A stretch of DNA of 64,000 nt, from NCBI RefSeq assembly GCF_004151105.1, contig NZ_PHRF01000172.1:213050-277049 (forward strand). The letters are read 5' to 3'. A program made the position numbers and the translations under genes. Below, piece by piece: positions 43,201-51,319 of the stretch (positions within the stretch are counted from its first letter, which is position 1; the number at the start of each line of letters is the position of its first letter). Below the pieces are notes generated by a model that saw only the letters and a list, made by a program, of their open reading frames with translations, was not told the DNA's origin and ran no database searches. Origin of the DNA: Streptomyces sp. L-9-10. Its GTDB lineage: Bacteria; Actinomycetota; Actinomycetes; Streptomycetales; Streptomycetaceae.

Positions 43201-44899
43201 GGATCTCGCCGCCGCCCGCCGCGCCATCCGGGTCAGGATCGGCGGAGCCGACCACTGGGCGGCGATCGAGGACGCGGGGAGGCTGCGGGACGCCCTCGGC
43301 ACGGCGCTGCCGGTCGGTGTCCCCGAGGCGTTCACGGAGCCGGTGAAGGACCCCCTGGGTGATCTCCTCGCCCGTTTCGCCCGGACGCACGGCCCGTTCA
43401 CCTCGAACGCGGCGGCCGAGCGCTTCGGCCTCGGACCGGCCGTCACTGACGGCGCGCTCCAGCGTCTCGCCGCGAGCTCCCGGGTCGTACAGGGCGAGTT
43501 CCATCCGTCCGGCATCGGCCAGGAGTGGTGCGACGCCACGGTCCTGCGCCGGCTGCGCCGCCGCTCGCTGGCGGCGCTGCGCCAGGAGCTGGAGCCGGTG
43601 GCACCGGCCGCGCTCGCGGCCTTCCTGCCGCAGTGGCAGCATCTGAACGGCAACAGCCTGCGCGGTATCGACGGGCTCGCCCGTGCCGTGGAGCAGGTGC
43701 AGGGCGCTCCCGTTCCCGCGTCGGCGCTGGAGAAGCTGATCCTGCCGTCCCGGGTCTCCGGCTACACGCCCGCGCTCCTGGACGAAATGACCACCACGGG
43801 CGAGGTCCTGTGGGCCGGAGCGGGCGCCCTGCCCGGCAAGGACGGCTGGGTCTCGCTCTATCTCGCCGACGCCGCACCGCTGTTGCTCCCGGCTCCGCAC
43901 CCCCTGGAGCTGACCGCCCTCCACGAATCGGTGCTGGCCACGCTCTCGGGCGGCTATGGACTGTTCTTCCGGCAGATCACCGATCAGGTCCGGGCCACCA
44001 CGCACCCGGACGCGACCGATCCTCAACTGGCCGACGCCGTATGGGATCTGGCCTGGTCGGGCCGGCTCACCAACGACACCCTGGCGCCGCTGCGCTCACT
44101 GCTCGGCTCGGGCCGTACCGCGGGCTCCACGGCGCACCGCGCCCGGCGCCCGGTGCCCCGGGGGCGGTACGGCACGCTCACGGCCGCGGCCCGCCCCGCC
44201 TCCCGTACGGGCCCGCCGACCGTCAGTGGCCGCTGGTCGCTGCTGCCCGCCCAGGAGCCCGAGCCCACGCATCGCGCGCACGCGCTGGCCCGTACGCTCC
44301 TCGACCGCCATGGGGTGGTGACCCGGGGCGCGGTCGCGGCCGAGGGGGTCGCGGGCGGCTTCTCGGCGGTGTACCGCGTCCTGTCCGCCTTCGAGGACAG
44401 CGGCCAGGCCCGCCGCGGCTATGTCGTGGAGGGCCTGGGCGCGGCCCAGTTCGCGATGGACGGCGCCGTCGACCGGCTGCGCGCGGCGGCGACGGCCCGT
44501 GACCGCGCCGACGCGCACCCCTCGCCCCGCGCCGTGGTGCTGGCCGCCGCCGACCCCGCCAACGCCTATGGGGCCGCGCTTCCCTGGCCGGATCCCCCGG
44601 ACGGCGCCGGCCACAAACCGGGCCGTAAGGCCGGTTCTCTCGTCGTTCTCGTCGACGGCGAGCTGACCCTCTACATGGAGCGCGGCGGCAAGACACTGCT
44701 GGCCTGGCCCACCGACCCGGAAGACCCCTCGCTCCGGGCCGCCGCGGAGGCCCTGGCGAGCGCGGCCCGCGCGGGAGCGCTCGGTACGGTCACGGTGGAG
44801 CGTACGAACGGTTCCCCCGCCCTGACGTCCCCCCTCGGGCGCGCCCTGGAGTCCGCGGGCTTCCATGCCACCCCCCGGGGCCTGCGCCTTCGGGCCTGA
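40244..44899 (+). CDS. lhr: Lhr-type ATP-dependent DNA helicase
   Basis: A 1551-aa superfamily 2 helicase for DNA repair. Walker A APTGSGKTLAA, motif TTPESLFLML, DEVH box VILDEVHAVAGTKRGAHL, SAT motif GLSATVRPVEE, and TSSLELGIDMGAVDL and QRVGRAGHQ of domain 2 are present. The large C-terminal Lhr domains follow, about 900 residues, including the HTH-like helices of the crosslink-repair family. I start at ATG 40244 because GGCGGGG lies 6 nt before; the ATG at 40253 is possible. An Asp/Glu-rich insertion sits near residues 255-300. nei follows after 18 nt. Confidence 0.96.
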   Translation: MGGMARSALDSFSPATRGWFTGAFSAPTAAQEGAWRAIQEGSDVLVVAPTGSGKTLAAFLAALDQLASQPPPAEARKRCRVLYVSPLKALAVDVERNLRSPLTGIRQESVRRGLPEPEVRVGIRSGDTPAAERRSIATKPPDILITTPESLFLMLTSSARDALAGIETVILDEVHAVAGTKRGAHLALSLERLDELLPRPARRIGLSATVRPVEEVARYLSPQRRVEIVQPRSGKEFDLSVVVPVEDLGELGGSPASDTDGGEKPSIWPHVEERIADLVQAHRSTIVFANSRRLAERLCNRLNEIAYERATGTVPDGPGSAPAMPEDHSPAELMGQSGAARGAPALLARAHHGSVSKEQRAQVEEDLKAGRLPAVVATSSLELGIDMGAVDLVIQVESPPSVASGLQRVGRAGHQVGAVSTGVVFPKYRGDLIQAAVVTERMRTGAIEALRIPANPLDVLAQQLVAMVALDTRQADDLLALTRRAAPFASLPESAFTAVLDMLAGRYPSDAFAELRPRVVWDRVTGTVTGRPGAQRLAVTSGGTIPDRGLFGVFLAGADPKKGGGRVGELDEEMVYESRVGDVFTLGTTSWRIEDITRDRVLVTPAPGTPGRLPFWKGDQLGRPLELGRAVGAFLREVGALSEEDARLRLLTAGLDAWAAGNVLSYLDEQRRACGHVPDDRTILVERFRDELGDWRVVIHSPFGAQVHAPWALALGARLSERYGMDAQVMHADDGIVLRLPDADLMGLDLLDDEPDRLSTAFDSEQAPVGAADVAFDGGEIRGIVTDQVGGSALFASRFRECAARALLLPRRSPGKRTPLWQQRQRASQLLQVASEFGSFPIVLEAVRECLQDVFDVPGLTELMGDIESRRVRLIEVTTPEPSPFARSLLFGYVAQFLYEGDSPLAERRAAALSLDSRLLAELLGQAELRELLDPEVLTELERELQWLTEDRRVKDLEGVADLLRVLGPLTDAELAERGARPSWAEDLAAARRAIRVRIGGADHWAAIEDAGRLRDALGTALPVGVPEAFTEPVKDPLGDLLARFARTHGPFTSNAAAERFGLGPAVTDGALQRLAASSRVVQGEFHPSGIGQEWCDATVLRRLRRRSLAALRQELEPVAPAALAAFLPQWQHLNGNSLRGIDGLARAVEQVQGAPVPASALEKLILPSRVSGYTPALLDEMTTTGEVLWAGAGALPGKDGWVSLYLADAAPLLLPAPHPLELTALHESVLATLSGGYGLFFRQITDQVRATTHPDATDPQLADAVWDLAWSGRLTNDTLAPLRSLLGSGRTAGSTAHRARRPVPRGRYGTLTAAARPASRTGPPTVSGRWSLLPAQEPEPTHRAHALARTLLDRHGVVTRGAVAAEGVAGGFSAVYRVLSAFEDSGQARRGYVVEGLGAAQFAMDGAVDRLRAAATARDRADAHPSPRAVVLAAADPANAYGAALPWPDPPDGAGHKPGRKAGSLVVLVDGELTLYMERGGKTLLAWPTDPEDPSLRAAAEALASAARAGALGTVTVERTNGSPALTSPLGRALESAGFHATPRGLRLRA

Positions 44900-44917
44900 G
44901 CGTGCGAGCCTGAAGCC

Positions 44918-45676
44918 ATGCCCGAGGGAGACACCGTCTGGCAGGCCGCCCGGCGCCTGCACACCGCGCTCGCGGGGCACCGGCTGATCCGCTCGGACCT
45001 GCGGGTGCCCCGGTTCGCGACGGCCGATCTCACCGGCCGGACCGTCCTCGATGTCACCCCGCGCGGCAAGCATCTGCTCACCCGTATCGAGGGCGGCCTC
45101 ACCCTCCACTCGCATCTGCGCATGGACGGCTCCTGGAAGGTCTACGCCCCGGGTGAGCGCTGGAGCGGCGGCGCGGCGCACCAGATCCGGGCCGTCCTCG
45201 GCACCACCGACCGTACGGCCGTGGGCTATCGCCTCCCCGTGCTCGAACTGCTGCGTACCAGCGACGAGGAGCGGGTGGTGGGGCATCTCGGCCCCGATCT
45301 GCTCGGTCCGGACTGGGACCCCGCCACGGCCCTGCGCAATCTGCTGTCCGACCCCGGGCGCCCGGTCGGGGAGGCGCTGCTCGATCAGCGCAACCTCGCC
45401 GGAGTCGGCAATATCTTCAAGTCCGAGACCTGCTTCCTCGTTCGCGCGAACCCGTGGCTCCCGGTCGGCGAACTCCCTTCGCCCGAGCGACTGGTGACCG
45501 CGGCGAAGAAGCTACTCGAAGCGAACCGGAACCGTCCGGGCGGCTCCCGTCGGCTGTATGTCTACGGCCGTGCGGACCGCCCCTGCCCCCGCTGCGGCAC
45601 CTCGATCCGTACGGCCGAGCAGGACGGCCGGCCCACGTACTGGTGCCCGCTCTGCCAGCCGGACCCGGCCAGTTGA
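44918..45676 (+). CDS. Nei-type DNA glycosylase/AP lyase (endonuclease VIII-like)
   Basis: A base-excision repair enzyme (252 aa) that removes oxidised pyrimidines and cuts the AP site. The N-terminus MPEGDTVWQAARRL provides the catalytic Pro2 and Glu3. The helix-two-turn-helix and a zinc finger CPRCGTS...YWCPLCQ follow. It forms an operon with lhr, with 18 nt between them. The pairing of Lhr and Nei2 is known in actinobacteria. A 33-bp tandem duplication covers its last codons and stop. Confidence 0.94.
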   Translation: MPEGDTVWQAARRLHTALAGHRLIRSDLRVPRFATADLTGRTVLDVTPRGKHLLTRIEGGLTLHSHLRMDGSWKVYAPGERWSGGAAHQIRAVLGTTDRTAVGYRLPVLELLRTSDEERVVGHLGPDLLGPDWDPATALRNLLSDPGRPVGEALLDQRNLAGVGNIFKSETCFLVRANPWLPVGELPSPERLVTAAKKLLEANRNRPGGSRRLYVYGRADRPCPRCGTSIRTAEQDGRPTYWCPLCQPDPAS

Positions 45677-45722
45677 CGCACGCACAGACGCCCGGACCCG
45701 GCCAGTTGACGCACGCACAGAC
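45659..45722 (+). repeat. 33-bp-period tandem duplication at the nei stop codon
   Basis: A 31-bp sequence beginning CCGGACCCGGCCAG occurs at 45659-45689 and again at 45692-45722. The first copy encodes PDPAS and the TGA stop of nei; the second repeats the same codons after the stop. Confidence 0.9.
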
Positions 45723-45811
45723 ACACTGAGGCACAGCTGGACGCACAAGGTGACGCGGTTGACGCGCGAGTTGATGCCCGCAGGCCCGTCGCCATGTCAG
45801 CCGACGACGCG

Positions 45812-46000
45812 TCACAACCGGGGACGGCGCTGTCGCGCCGAGGCGACATGCACCGGCAGCAGGCTCAGCCCCCAGCCGCCCGCCGCCACCACGCCCTCCA
45901 CCAGTCCGGCGTTCTCGGGCACCAGCACGATGCGCAGGACGGCCCACCACCACACCCCGCCCAGAGCGAGCGCGGGAAGAAGGATCCACCGCCTGGCCAT
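45812..46000 (-). CDS. small two-helix membrane protein
   Basis: A 62-aa protein, MARRWILLPALALGGVWWWA and NAGLVEGVVAAGGWGLSLLPV, with two hydrophobic segments and a basic C-terminus (SARQRRPRL). A strong ribosome site (GGAGGAGGG, 5 nt before the ATG) shows it is a real gene. It faces nei tail to tail and lies downstream of dps. Function unknown. Confidence 0.75.
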   Translation of the reverse strand: MARRWILLPALALGGVWWWAVLRIVLVPENAGLVEGVVAAGGWGLSLLPVHVASARQRRPRL

Positions 46001-46092
46001 GGCTCCCTCCTCCGGCCGACCCTAGTAAGGAACGATCAGCCGCCGGGAGAGCGCATCGGATGCACTCCCCGGCGTGCGCATACGGCACCGGT

Positions 46093-46129
46093 CGCGCCCC
46101 TGCCGCAGCGACACCGCGGCAGGGGCGCG
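46093..46129 (-). terminator. terminator after dps
   Basis: CGCGCCCCTGCCGC pairs with GCGGCAGGGGCGCG as a perfect 14-bp stem with a 9-nt loop, beginning 38 nt after the dps stop. Confidence 0.88.
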
Positions 46130-46166
46130 GCCGGCCCCTCGCCCTTCGACCGGGGCTCCGGCCCGG

Positions 46167-46637
46167 TCAGGCGCTCTCCGCCTGGAACATCCAGGCGTGC
46201 TTCTCAAGGTCGGCGGTCACCTGGATCAGTATGTCCTGCGTCACAGGGTCCGGTTTGTCCGTCACCTCGACGCGCTCGCGCATCCGCTCGATGACCGCGC
46301 CGAGCGCGTCCACCAGGGTCCGTATCGCGTCCACGTCCGTGATCCAGCCGTTGGGCACCGTACGGATCGCGCTCGTGGCCGCCACCGTCGCGGCCCGCCC
46401 ATCCGGTGTCACCCCGAGCGCGGAGGCCCGCTCGGCAACGGTGTCCGAGTGCTTCCGGGCCGTGGAGACGACCTCGTCGAGCTGCAGGTGTACGGAGCGG
46501 AAGCGCGGCCCGACGATGTTCCAGTGGACCTGCTTGGCGACGAGCGAAAGATCCACCAGGTCCACGAGGGCCCCTTGCAGCGCCTCGCCGACCAGCTTCA
46601 GGTCTTCCTCGGGCAGGGGACTCTTCACGACAGACAT
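46167..46637 (-). CDS. dps: Dps-family ferritin-like DNA protection protein
   Basis: A 156-aa Dps monomer that stores iron and protects DNA in a 12-mer. The ferroxidase region shows KQVHWNIVG, FRSVHLQLDE and SDTVAERA. The start is ATG 46637 with GGGAGGA upstream. Position between clgR and a small membrane protein corresponds, I believe, to S. coelicolor dpsB. Terminators flank it on both sides, so it is monocistronic. I saw no clear SigB-type promoter. Confidence 0.93.
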   Translation of the reverse strand: MSVVKSPLPEEDLKLVGEALQGALVDLVDLSLVAKQVHWNIVGPRFRSVHLQLDEVVSTARKHSDTVAERASALGVTPDGRAATVAATSAIRTVPNGWITDVDAIRTLVDALGAVIERMRERVEVTDKPDPVTQDILIQVTADLEKHAWMFQAESA

Positions 46638-46740
46638 GCATGTCCTCCCATTCCGCTCACGGTTCTCGTTCACAGTTCGGTGCGCACGCACTTTCCACCA
46701 TGACACAACCGCCACAAAACGGGCATGCCGGAAAGACAGA

Positions 46741-46774
46741 AGCCCCGGCCGCGGCATCGCTGCCGACCGGGGCT
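46741..46774. terminator. terminator between clgR and dps
   Basis: AGCCCCGG (46741-46748) pairs with CCGGGGCT (46767-46774) over an 18-nt loop with a smaller internal GGC/GCC stem. It lies 45 nt after the clgR stop on the minus strand. Confidence 0.75.
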
Positions 46775-46818
46775 CAGGTCAAAGCTTCCACGCTTGATCA
46801 GATCCTTGATCAGATCGA

Positions 46819-47202
46819 TCAGGCGGCGACGACGTCCACCGCCTCCGCAGGCGCCTTGATTGTCACCCGTTCCGTCGGCACTCCAGCCACCGACGTCACA
46901 GAGACGGAATTGAGCATTGGACGTACTGCCGCGGGCACCGGCTCGTTCGCCGCCGCCGACGCGGCCAGCTCGGCCAACGACAGCTCGTCGCTCACTTCAC
47001 GCATGAGCTCTGACATCCGTACGTCAAGCGCGTCGCAGATCGCCGAGAGCAGCTCGGAGGAAGCCTCCTTCTGCCCCCGTTCCACCTCGGAGAGATAACC
47101 GAGCGAGACCCGGGCGGACGAGGAGACTTCGCGCAGAGTACGGCCCTGGCGCTGGCGCTGCCGACGCAGCACGTCACCAAGCAGGCGACGGAGCAGAATC
47201 AT
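46819..47202 (-). CDS. clgR: ClgR, activator of clp protease genes
   Basis: A 127-aa XRE-type regulator: RTLREVSSSARVSLGYLSEV is the helix-turn-helix and RGQKEASSELLSAICDALDV completes the domain. ClgR activates clp and lon genes in Streptomyces and Corynebacterium and is itself degraded through a C-terminal Ala-Ala. This protein ends VDVVAA, consistent with that degron. It follows cinA on the minus strand, the usual actinobacterial order. GGAGGGAG lies 6 nt before the ATG. Confidence 0.88.
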   Translation of the reverse strand: MILLRRLLGDVLRRQRQRQGRTLREVSSSARVSLGYLSEVERGQKEASSELLSAICDALDVRMSELMREVSDELSLAELAASAAANEPVPAAVRPMLNSVSVTSVAGVPTERVTIKAPAEAVDVVAA

Positions 47203-47311
47203 CGGTGGCTCCCTCCTCGGACCGCGTAGCCGCATCCTTCACGCCCCACCGTACCGCCTCGCGCTGCGGCCGTGCGGGGAGCGATGTCGTGTTCACTCAG
47301 GGCTGCAAACA

Positions 47312-47911
47312 TCAAGTCCCCCCGTTCTGTTCCGTATCCTGTGTCCGCCCGTTCCCGGAGAGTTCGCTGAGGAGCAGTCCGAGCACGCTCCGTACACTCT
47401 CTTTACGGATGTCCGCCCGGCCGCCGTTCAACCGCGGAGCGGCCACTTTCCCCACGCCTTCCGGTCCCACCACCGCCACGTAGACGGTGCCGACGGGCTG
47501 CCCGTCCTGCGGATCCGGCCCCGCGACCCCGGTGGTCGCCACTCCCCAGCCCGCCCCGAGCGCGCGGCGCACGCCTGCCGCCATCTGGAGCGCGACCTCG
47601 GGGTCCACGGCACCGCGCTCCTCCAGAAGGGTCGCGTCGACGCCCAGAACATCCCGTTTGAGGTCCGTCGCGTAGGCCGTGACGGACCCGCGGAAGGTCC
47701 GGGAGGCACCGGGGACCGCCGTCAGCTCTGCGGCCACCAGACCGCCGGTGAGGGATTCCGCGACAGCCAGCGTCCCGCCGCGCTCCGCCAGGATCTCCAG
47801 CACCCGCGCCGCCCGGTCGGCCGCCGAGCGCACATAAGCGCCGCCGTCCGCCACCGCCGAGGCACCGGACACCGCCCCGGCTCCCGCCGCCGCGGCCTCC
47901 GCGGCACTCAC
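47312..47911 (-). CDS. cinA: CinA C-terminal domain / NMN amidohydrolase
   Basis: A 199-aa stand-alone CinA C-terminal domain (PncC fold), an NMN deamidase that recycles NAD by-products. LAVAESLTGGLVAAELTAVPGAS, GSVTAYATDLKRDVLGV and GVATTGVAGPDPQDGQPVGTVYVAV are the active-site segments. The start overlaps the pgsA stop by 4 nt. The N-terminal 25 residues are Ala/Gly-rich. Confidence 0.93.
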   Translation of the reverse strand: MSAAEAAAAGAGAVSGASAVADGGAYVRSAADRAARVLEILAERGGTLAVAESLTGGLVAAELTAVPGASRTFRGSVTAYATDLKRDVLGVDATLLEERGAVDPEVALQMAAGVRRALGAGWGVATTGVAGPDPQDGQPVGTVYVAVVGPEGVGKVAAPRLNGGRADIRKESVRSVLGLLLSELSGNGRTQDTEQNGGT

Positions 47912-48600
47912 CGCGCGGACTCCGCCGCCGCGCGCTCCGCCGCGAGCCCCTGGCGCCGCAGGACGACCGCCTGCCGTACGTAGTCCAGTCCTGTGAGCAC
48001 GGTCAGCGCGACGGCCACGGCCATCACCCAGAACCGCAGCGTGGCCAGCGGCCCGGTCAGCGCGAGCACGTACATGCCCACGGCCACACCCTGCGCCAGC
48101 GTCTTCATCTTCCCGCCGCGGCTGGCCGGAATGACCCCGTGCCTGATCACCCAGAACCGCATCAGCGTGATTCCCAGTTCACGGAAAAGGATGACGCCCG
48201 TCACCCACCACGGCAGATCGCCGAGCGCGGAAAGGCAGATCAGCGCCGCCCCCATGATCGCCTTGTCCGCTATCGGATCGGCGATCTTCCCGAAGTCGGT
48301 GACCAGGTTGTACGCCCGCGCCAGATGCCCGTCGAAGACGTCCGTGATCATGGCGACGGCGAAGGCGGCCCAGGCCCAGGCGCGCCAGGCGGGGTCGAAA
48401 CCGCCGTCCTGCAGCAACAGCAGTACGAAGGCCGGGACGAGCACCAGCCGCATCATGGTGAGGATGTTGGCGATGTTCCACAGACTGGCCTGATTGACCG
48501 CGGCGGCCCCCAGCTTGCCGCCGGGTACCTGCTTCGAGCCGTTCCCACCGGACACCGGTGTCGCGCCGCCGCCCGCCGCGGACGCCGGGACTCCGGTCAT
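47908..48600 (-). CDS. pgsA: CDP-diacylglycerol-glycerol-3-phosphate 3-phosphatidyltransferase PgsA
   Basis: A membrane enzyme making phosphatidylglycerol phosphate. It has 230 aa and about five helices. The CDP-alcohol transferase motif D-G-x2-A-R-x8-G-x3-D-x3-D is intact in FDGHLARAYNLVTDFGKIAD. An additional 35-residue Gly/Ala/Pro-rich N-terminus precedes the fold. It overlaps rimO upstream and cinA downstream by 4 nt each, so the three genes are translationally coupled. Confidence 0.94.
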   Translation of the reverse strand: MTGVPASAAGGGATPVSGGNGSKQVPGGKLGAAAVNQASLWNIANILTMMRLVLVPAFVLLLLQDGGFDPAWRAWAWAAFAVAMITDVFDGHLARAYNLVTDFGKIADPIADKAIMGAALICLSALGDLPWWVTGVILFRELGITLMRFWVIRHGVIPASRGGKMKTLAQGVAVGMYVLALTGPLATLRFWVMAVAVALTVLTGLDYVRQAVVLRRQGLAAERAAAESAR

Positions 48601-50108
48601 CTGGCAGCCTCCTCGCCCGGGATCCCGGAGCCGTCCCCCGGAAGATCGTGATAGTCGGCCACCAGATCCACACCCTCGGTGCCGACCACCTTGGCCTCGA
48701 CCATGAGGCCGGGGCGCAGGCCCTCGCGGGAAGTGAAGATCACCTGGCCGTCCGTCTCGGGCGCCTGGTGCGCCGCACGGCCGACCGCCGCCTCCCCGCC
48801 CTCCGGGTCGATCGATTCGACGAGCACTTCCAGGCTCTCGCCGAGCCGCTCGTCGGCCCGCTGGGAGGTCAGTTCCTCGGCCAGCCGGGAAAGGTGGTCC
48901 AGCCGCTCCGCGATGACGTCGCCGTCCAGCTTGTCGGCGTACGTCGCGGCCTCCGTGCCGTCCTCGTCGGAGTAGCCGAAGACGCCGATGGCGTCGAGCC
49001 GCGCGCCGGTCAGGAAGCGCTCCAGCTCGGCGAAGTCCGCCTCGCTCTCCCCGGGGAAGCCCACGATGAAGTTGGAGCGCACACCGGCCTGCGGCGCCTT
49101 GCCCCGGATGGTCTCCAGCAGCTCCAGGAAGCGGTCGGTGTCCCCGAAGCGGCGCATCGCCCGCAGCACACCAGGGGCGGAGTGCTGGAAGGACAGATCG
49201 AAGTACGGCGCCACCTTGGGCGTCGAGGTCAGGACGTCGATCAGCCCCGGCCGCATCTCGGCGGGCTGGAGGTAGCTGACCCGCACCCGCTCGATCCCGT
49301 CGACGGCCGCCAGCTCCGGCAGCAGCGTCTCCAGCAGCCGGATGTCGCCGAGGTCCTTGCCGTACGAGGTGTTGTTCTCGGAGACGAGCATGACCTCCTT
49401 GACGCCCTGCTCGGCCAGCCAGCGCGTCTCGCCCAGCACATCGGAGGGGCGCCGGGAGATGAAGGAGCCGCGGAACGAGGGAATGGCGCAGAAGGAGCAG
49501 CGCCGGTCGCAGCCGGAGGCGAGCTTCACGGAGGCGACGGGGCTGCGGTCGAGCCGCCGCCGCAGGGGCGCGCGCGGCCCGGAGGCCGGAGCGACCCCTT
49601 CGGGCAGGTCCTCGGGGCCCGGCGTCAGCTCGGCCGGGGACTGCGCGTGGCCGGGCAGCGCCACCTCGGCGCCCTGGCGCTCGACCGGGCTGAGCGGCAG
49701 CAGCTTGCGCCGGTCGCGGGGCGTGTGCGAGGCGTGGATGCCGCCGTTGAGGATGGTCTGCAGCCGGTCGGAGATATCGGCGTAGTCGTCGAATCCGAGC
49801 ACGCCGTCGGCCTCGGGGAGGGCCTCCGCCAGCTCCTTCCCGTACCGCTCGGCCATGCAGCCGACGGCGACGACGGCCTGGGTTCTGCCCTGATCCTTGA
49901 GATCGTTGGCTTCCAGCAGGGCGTCGACGGAATCCTTCTTCGCGGCTTCGACGAATCCGCAGGTGTTGACGACGGCGACATCCGCCCCCGAGGCGTCCTC
50001 GACGAGCTCCCAGCCATCCGCTGCCAAGCGGCCTGCGAGCTCCTCCGAGTCCACCTCGTTACGGGCGCAGCCAAGAGTGACAAGGGCGACGGTACGGCGT
50101 TCGGGCAT
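48597..50108 (-). CDS. rimO: ribosomal protein S12 methylthiotransferase RimO
   Basis: A radical-SAM methylthiotransferase for Asp89 of S12 (503 aa). N-terminal cluster cysteines are in TLGCARNEVDS, NTCGFVEAAKK and VGCMAERYG. The SAM cluster is SGCDRRCSFCAIP. A TRAM domain ends it. A 45-residue Pro/Gly/Glu insertion between the two domains (near ELTPGPEDLPEGVAPASGP) is longer than in E. coli. It starts MPERRTVALVTLGC; ribosome site weak. It is the first gene of rimO-pgsA-cinA, 50 nt after the RodZ-like gene. Confidence 0.96.
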   Translation of the reverse strand: MPERRTVALVTLGCARNEVDSEELAGRLAADGWELVEDASGADVAVVNTCGFVEAAKKDSVDALLEANDLKDQGRTQAVVAVGCMAERYGKELAEALPEADGVLGFDDYADISDRLQTILNGGIHASHTPRDRRKLLPLSPVERQGAEVALPGHAQSPAELTPGPEDLPEGVAPASGPRAPLRRRLDRSPVASVKLASGCDRRCSFCAIPSFRGSFISRRPSDVLGETRWLAEQGVKEVMLVSENNTSYGKDLGDIRLLETLLPELAAVDGIERVRVSYLQPAEMRPGLIDVLTSTPKVAPYFDLSFQHSAPGVLRAMRRFGDTDRFLELLETIRGKAPQAGVRSNFIVGFPGESEADFAELERFLTGARLDAIGVFGYSDEDGTEAATYADKLDGDVIAERLDHLSRLAEELTSQRADERLGESLEVLVESIDPEGGEAAVGRAAHQAPETDGQVIFTSREGLRPGLMVEAKVVGTEGVDLVADYHDLPGDGSGIPGEEAAR

Positions 50109-50157
50109 GGGCTCAAGACTACTTTGTCCTGGCCCCGCCCCCGCCGTGCAGGGTTGC

Positions 50158-51072
50158 TCAGCCGGCCTCGGGGTCGCCCTGGGTGTACGAGAGTCGCTCA
50201 ACCTGGCCCGGCTCGAACTCGTCCTCGACCTTCTTGCCGTTCACGAAGAGCTCGATCGCGCCCGCGTTTCCGAGGATCAGATCGATCTGCTCGTCGTCCT
50301 GGAAGGTCTTGGAATCGCCCTTTTTCAGCGTTCCGTCGAACAGCAGCTTGCCGTTGGACGATTTGGCGGAGATCCAGCTCTTGTCCTCTATGGCCGACAG
50401 CTTCACCGTGACCTTGTCGAGCGGGGCGGCGGCGATGGCGCTGTCGGAGGGGTCGGGCTTGGGGTCGGCCGACTTCGTGGGGCTCGGCTTGGCGTTCTTC
50501 GCGGGCTTCGTCCCCTCGGCGACCTGCTTGGTCTTCGGGTCGTCGTCCCCGCCGCCGAACGCGGTGAAGCCGACGAAGCCGACGACGGCCACGATCGCCG
50601 CGACCATGGCCGCGGTCCAGTTGGGCCGGGGGCGCTCCGGCCGGATCCGCTCGGCTTCGAACATCGGCGCCGCCGGCGTGGGCACCGGCCGCCCGCCGTG
50701 CTCGGAGTCGAACTGCTCGATCAGCGGCGCGGGATCGAGCCCGACCGCGCGAGCGATCATCCGGATGTGCCCGCGGGCGTAGACATCGCCGCCGCAGCGC
50801 GAGAAGTCGTCCTCCTCGATCGCGTGCACGATGGGGATGCGCACCCGGGTGGAGCCGCTGACCTCGTCGACCGTCAGATCGGCGGCGATACGGGCTCGCA
50901 GCAGCACCTGGCCGATCGGAAGCCGTTCCACCGCAGGGGAGTTGGCGTCGGAGTCGGCGCCGTCGGAGAGGTTTTCCTCGGCGCGGTCGGCGACTTGGTC
51001 GTCGGGAACGTTGCCGTCCGAGGGGTCTGGGGAGTCTGGGGACTTGCCGTCGGGGGATTTGCCGATGGACAC
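50158..51072 (-). CDS. RodZ-like helix-turn-helix membrane protein
   Basis: A 304-aa protein. Residues 50-130 form an HTH_25 domain (VLLRARIAADLTVDEVSGST, GDVYARGHIRMIARAVGLD). A single transmembrane helix WTAAMVAAIVAVVGFVGFTAF follows, then a Lys/Pro/Ser linker and a C-terminal DUF4115 domain (KLSAIEDKSWISAKSSNGKLL). This is the RodZ architecture, a cell-shape protein; in Streptomyces its role is poorly known. I chose GTG 51072 (VSIGKSPDGK) with AAAGG 8 nt upstream over GTG 51099. It lies between ftsK and rimO. Confidence 0.88.
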   Translation of the reverse strand: MSIGKSPDGKSPDSPDPSDGNVPDDQVADRAEENLSDGADSDANSPAVERLPIGQVLLRARIAADLTVDEVSGSTRVRIPIVHAIEEDDFSRCGGDVYARGHIRMIARAVGLDPAPLIEQFDSEHGGRPVPTPAAPMFEAERIRPERPRPNWTAAMVAAIVAVVGFVGFTAFGGGDDDPKTKQVAEGTKPAKNAKPSPTKSADPKPDPSDSAIAAAPLDKVTVKLSAIEDKSWISAKSSNGKLLFDGTLKKGDSKTFQDDEQIDLILGNAGAIELFVNGKKVEDEFEPGQVERLSYTQGDPEAG

Positions 51073-51319
51073 GGGGGCGCCTTTCGAGCGTGTAGCCACC
51101 TGCTGGACGTTCAGTCTATGGGTGGTACGAAAGGGTGGGGCAACCGGGCGGAAGCATTTTGTACGCCATCAGAATGGCCGGACGGCGTGGTGGAGGAGCA
51201 TGACGCTTCTCCTCTCTCCAACTTGACGTATGCGCACGGGAAACGGTTGCCCTCGATATGCCTCGGGGTTCCGTTTCTCTGCGACGGAAACCCCTCTCCC
51301 ACGGGGGAAGACCGCTCTC

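Noticed and set aside
40496..44026. 1176-codon minus-strand ORF antisense to lhr
   Set aside because: Same GC-driven shadow; no recognised motif, whereas the plus-strand frame carries all helicase motifs.
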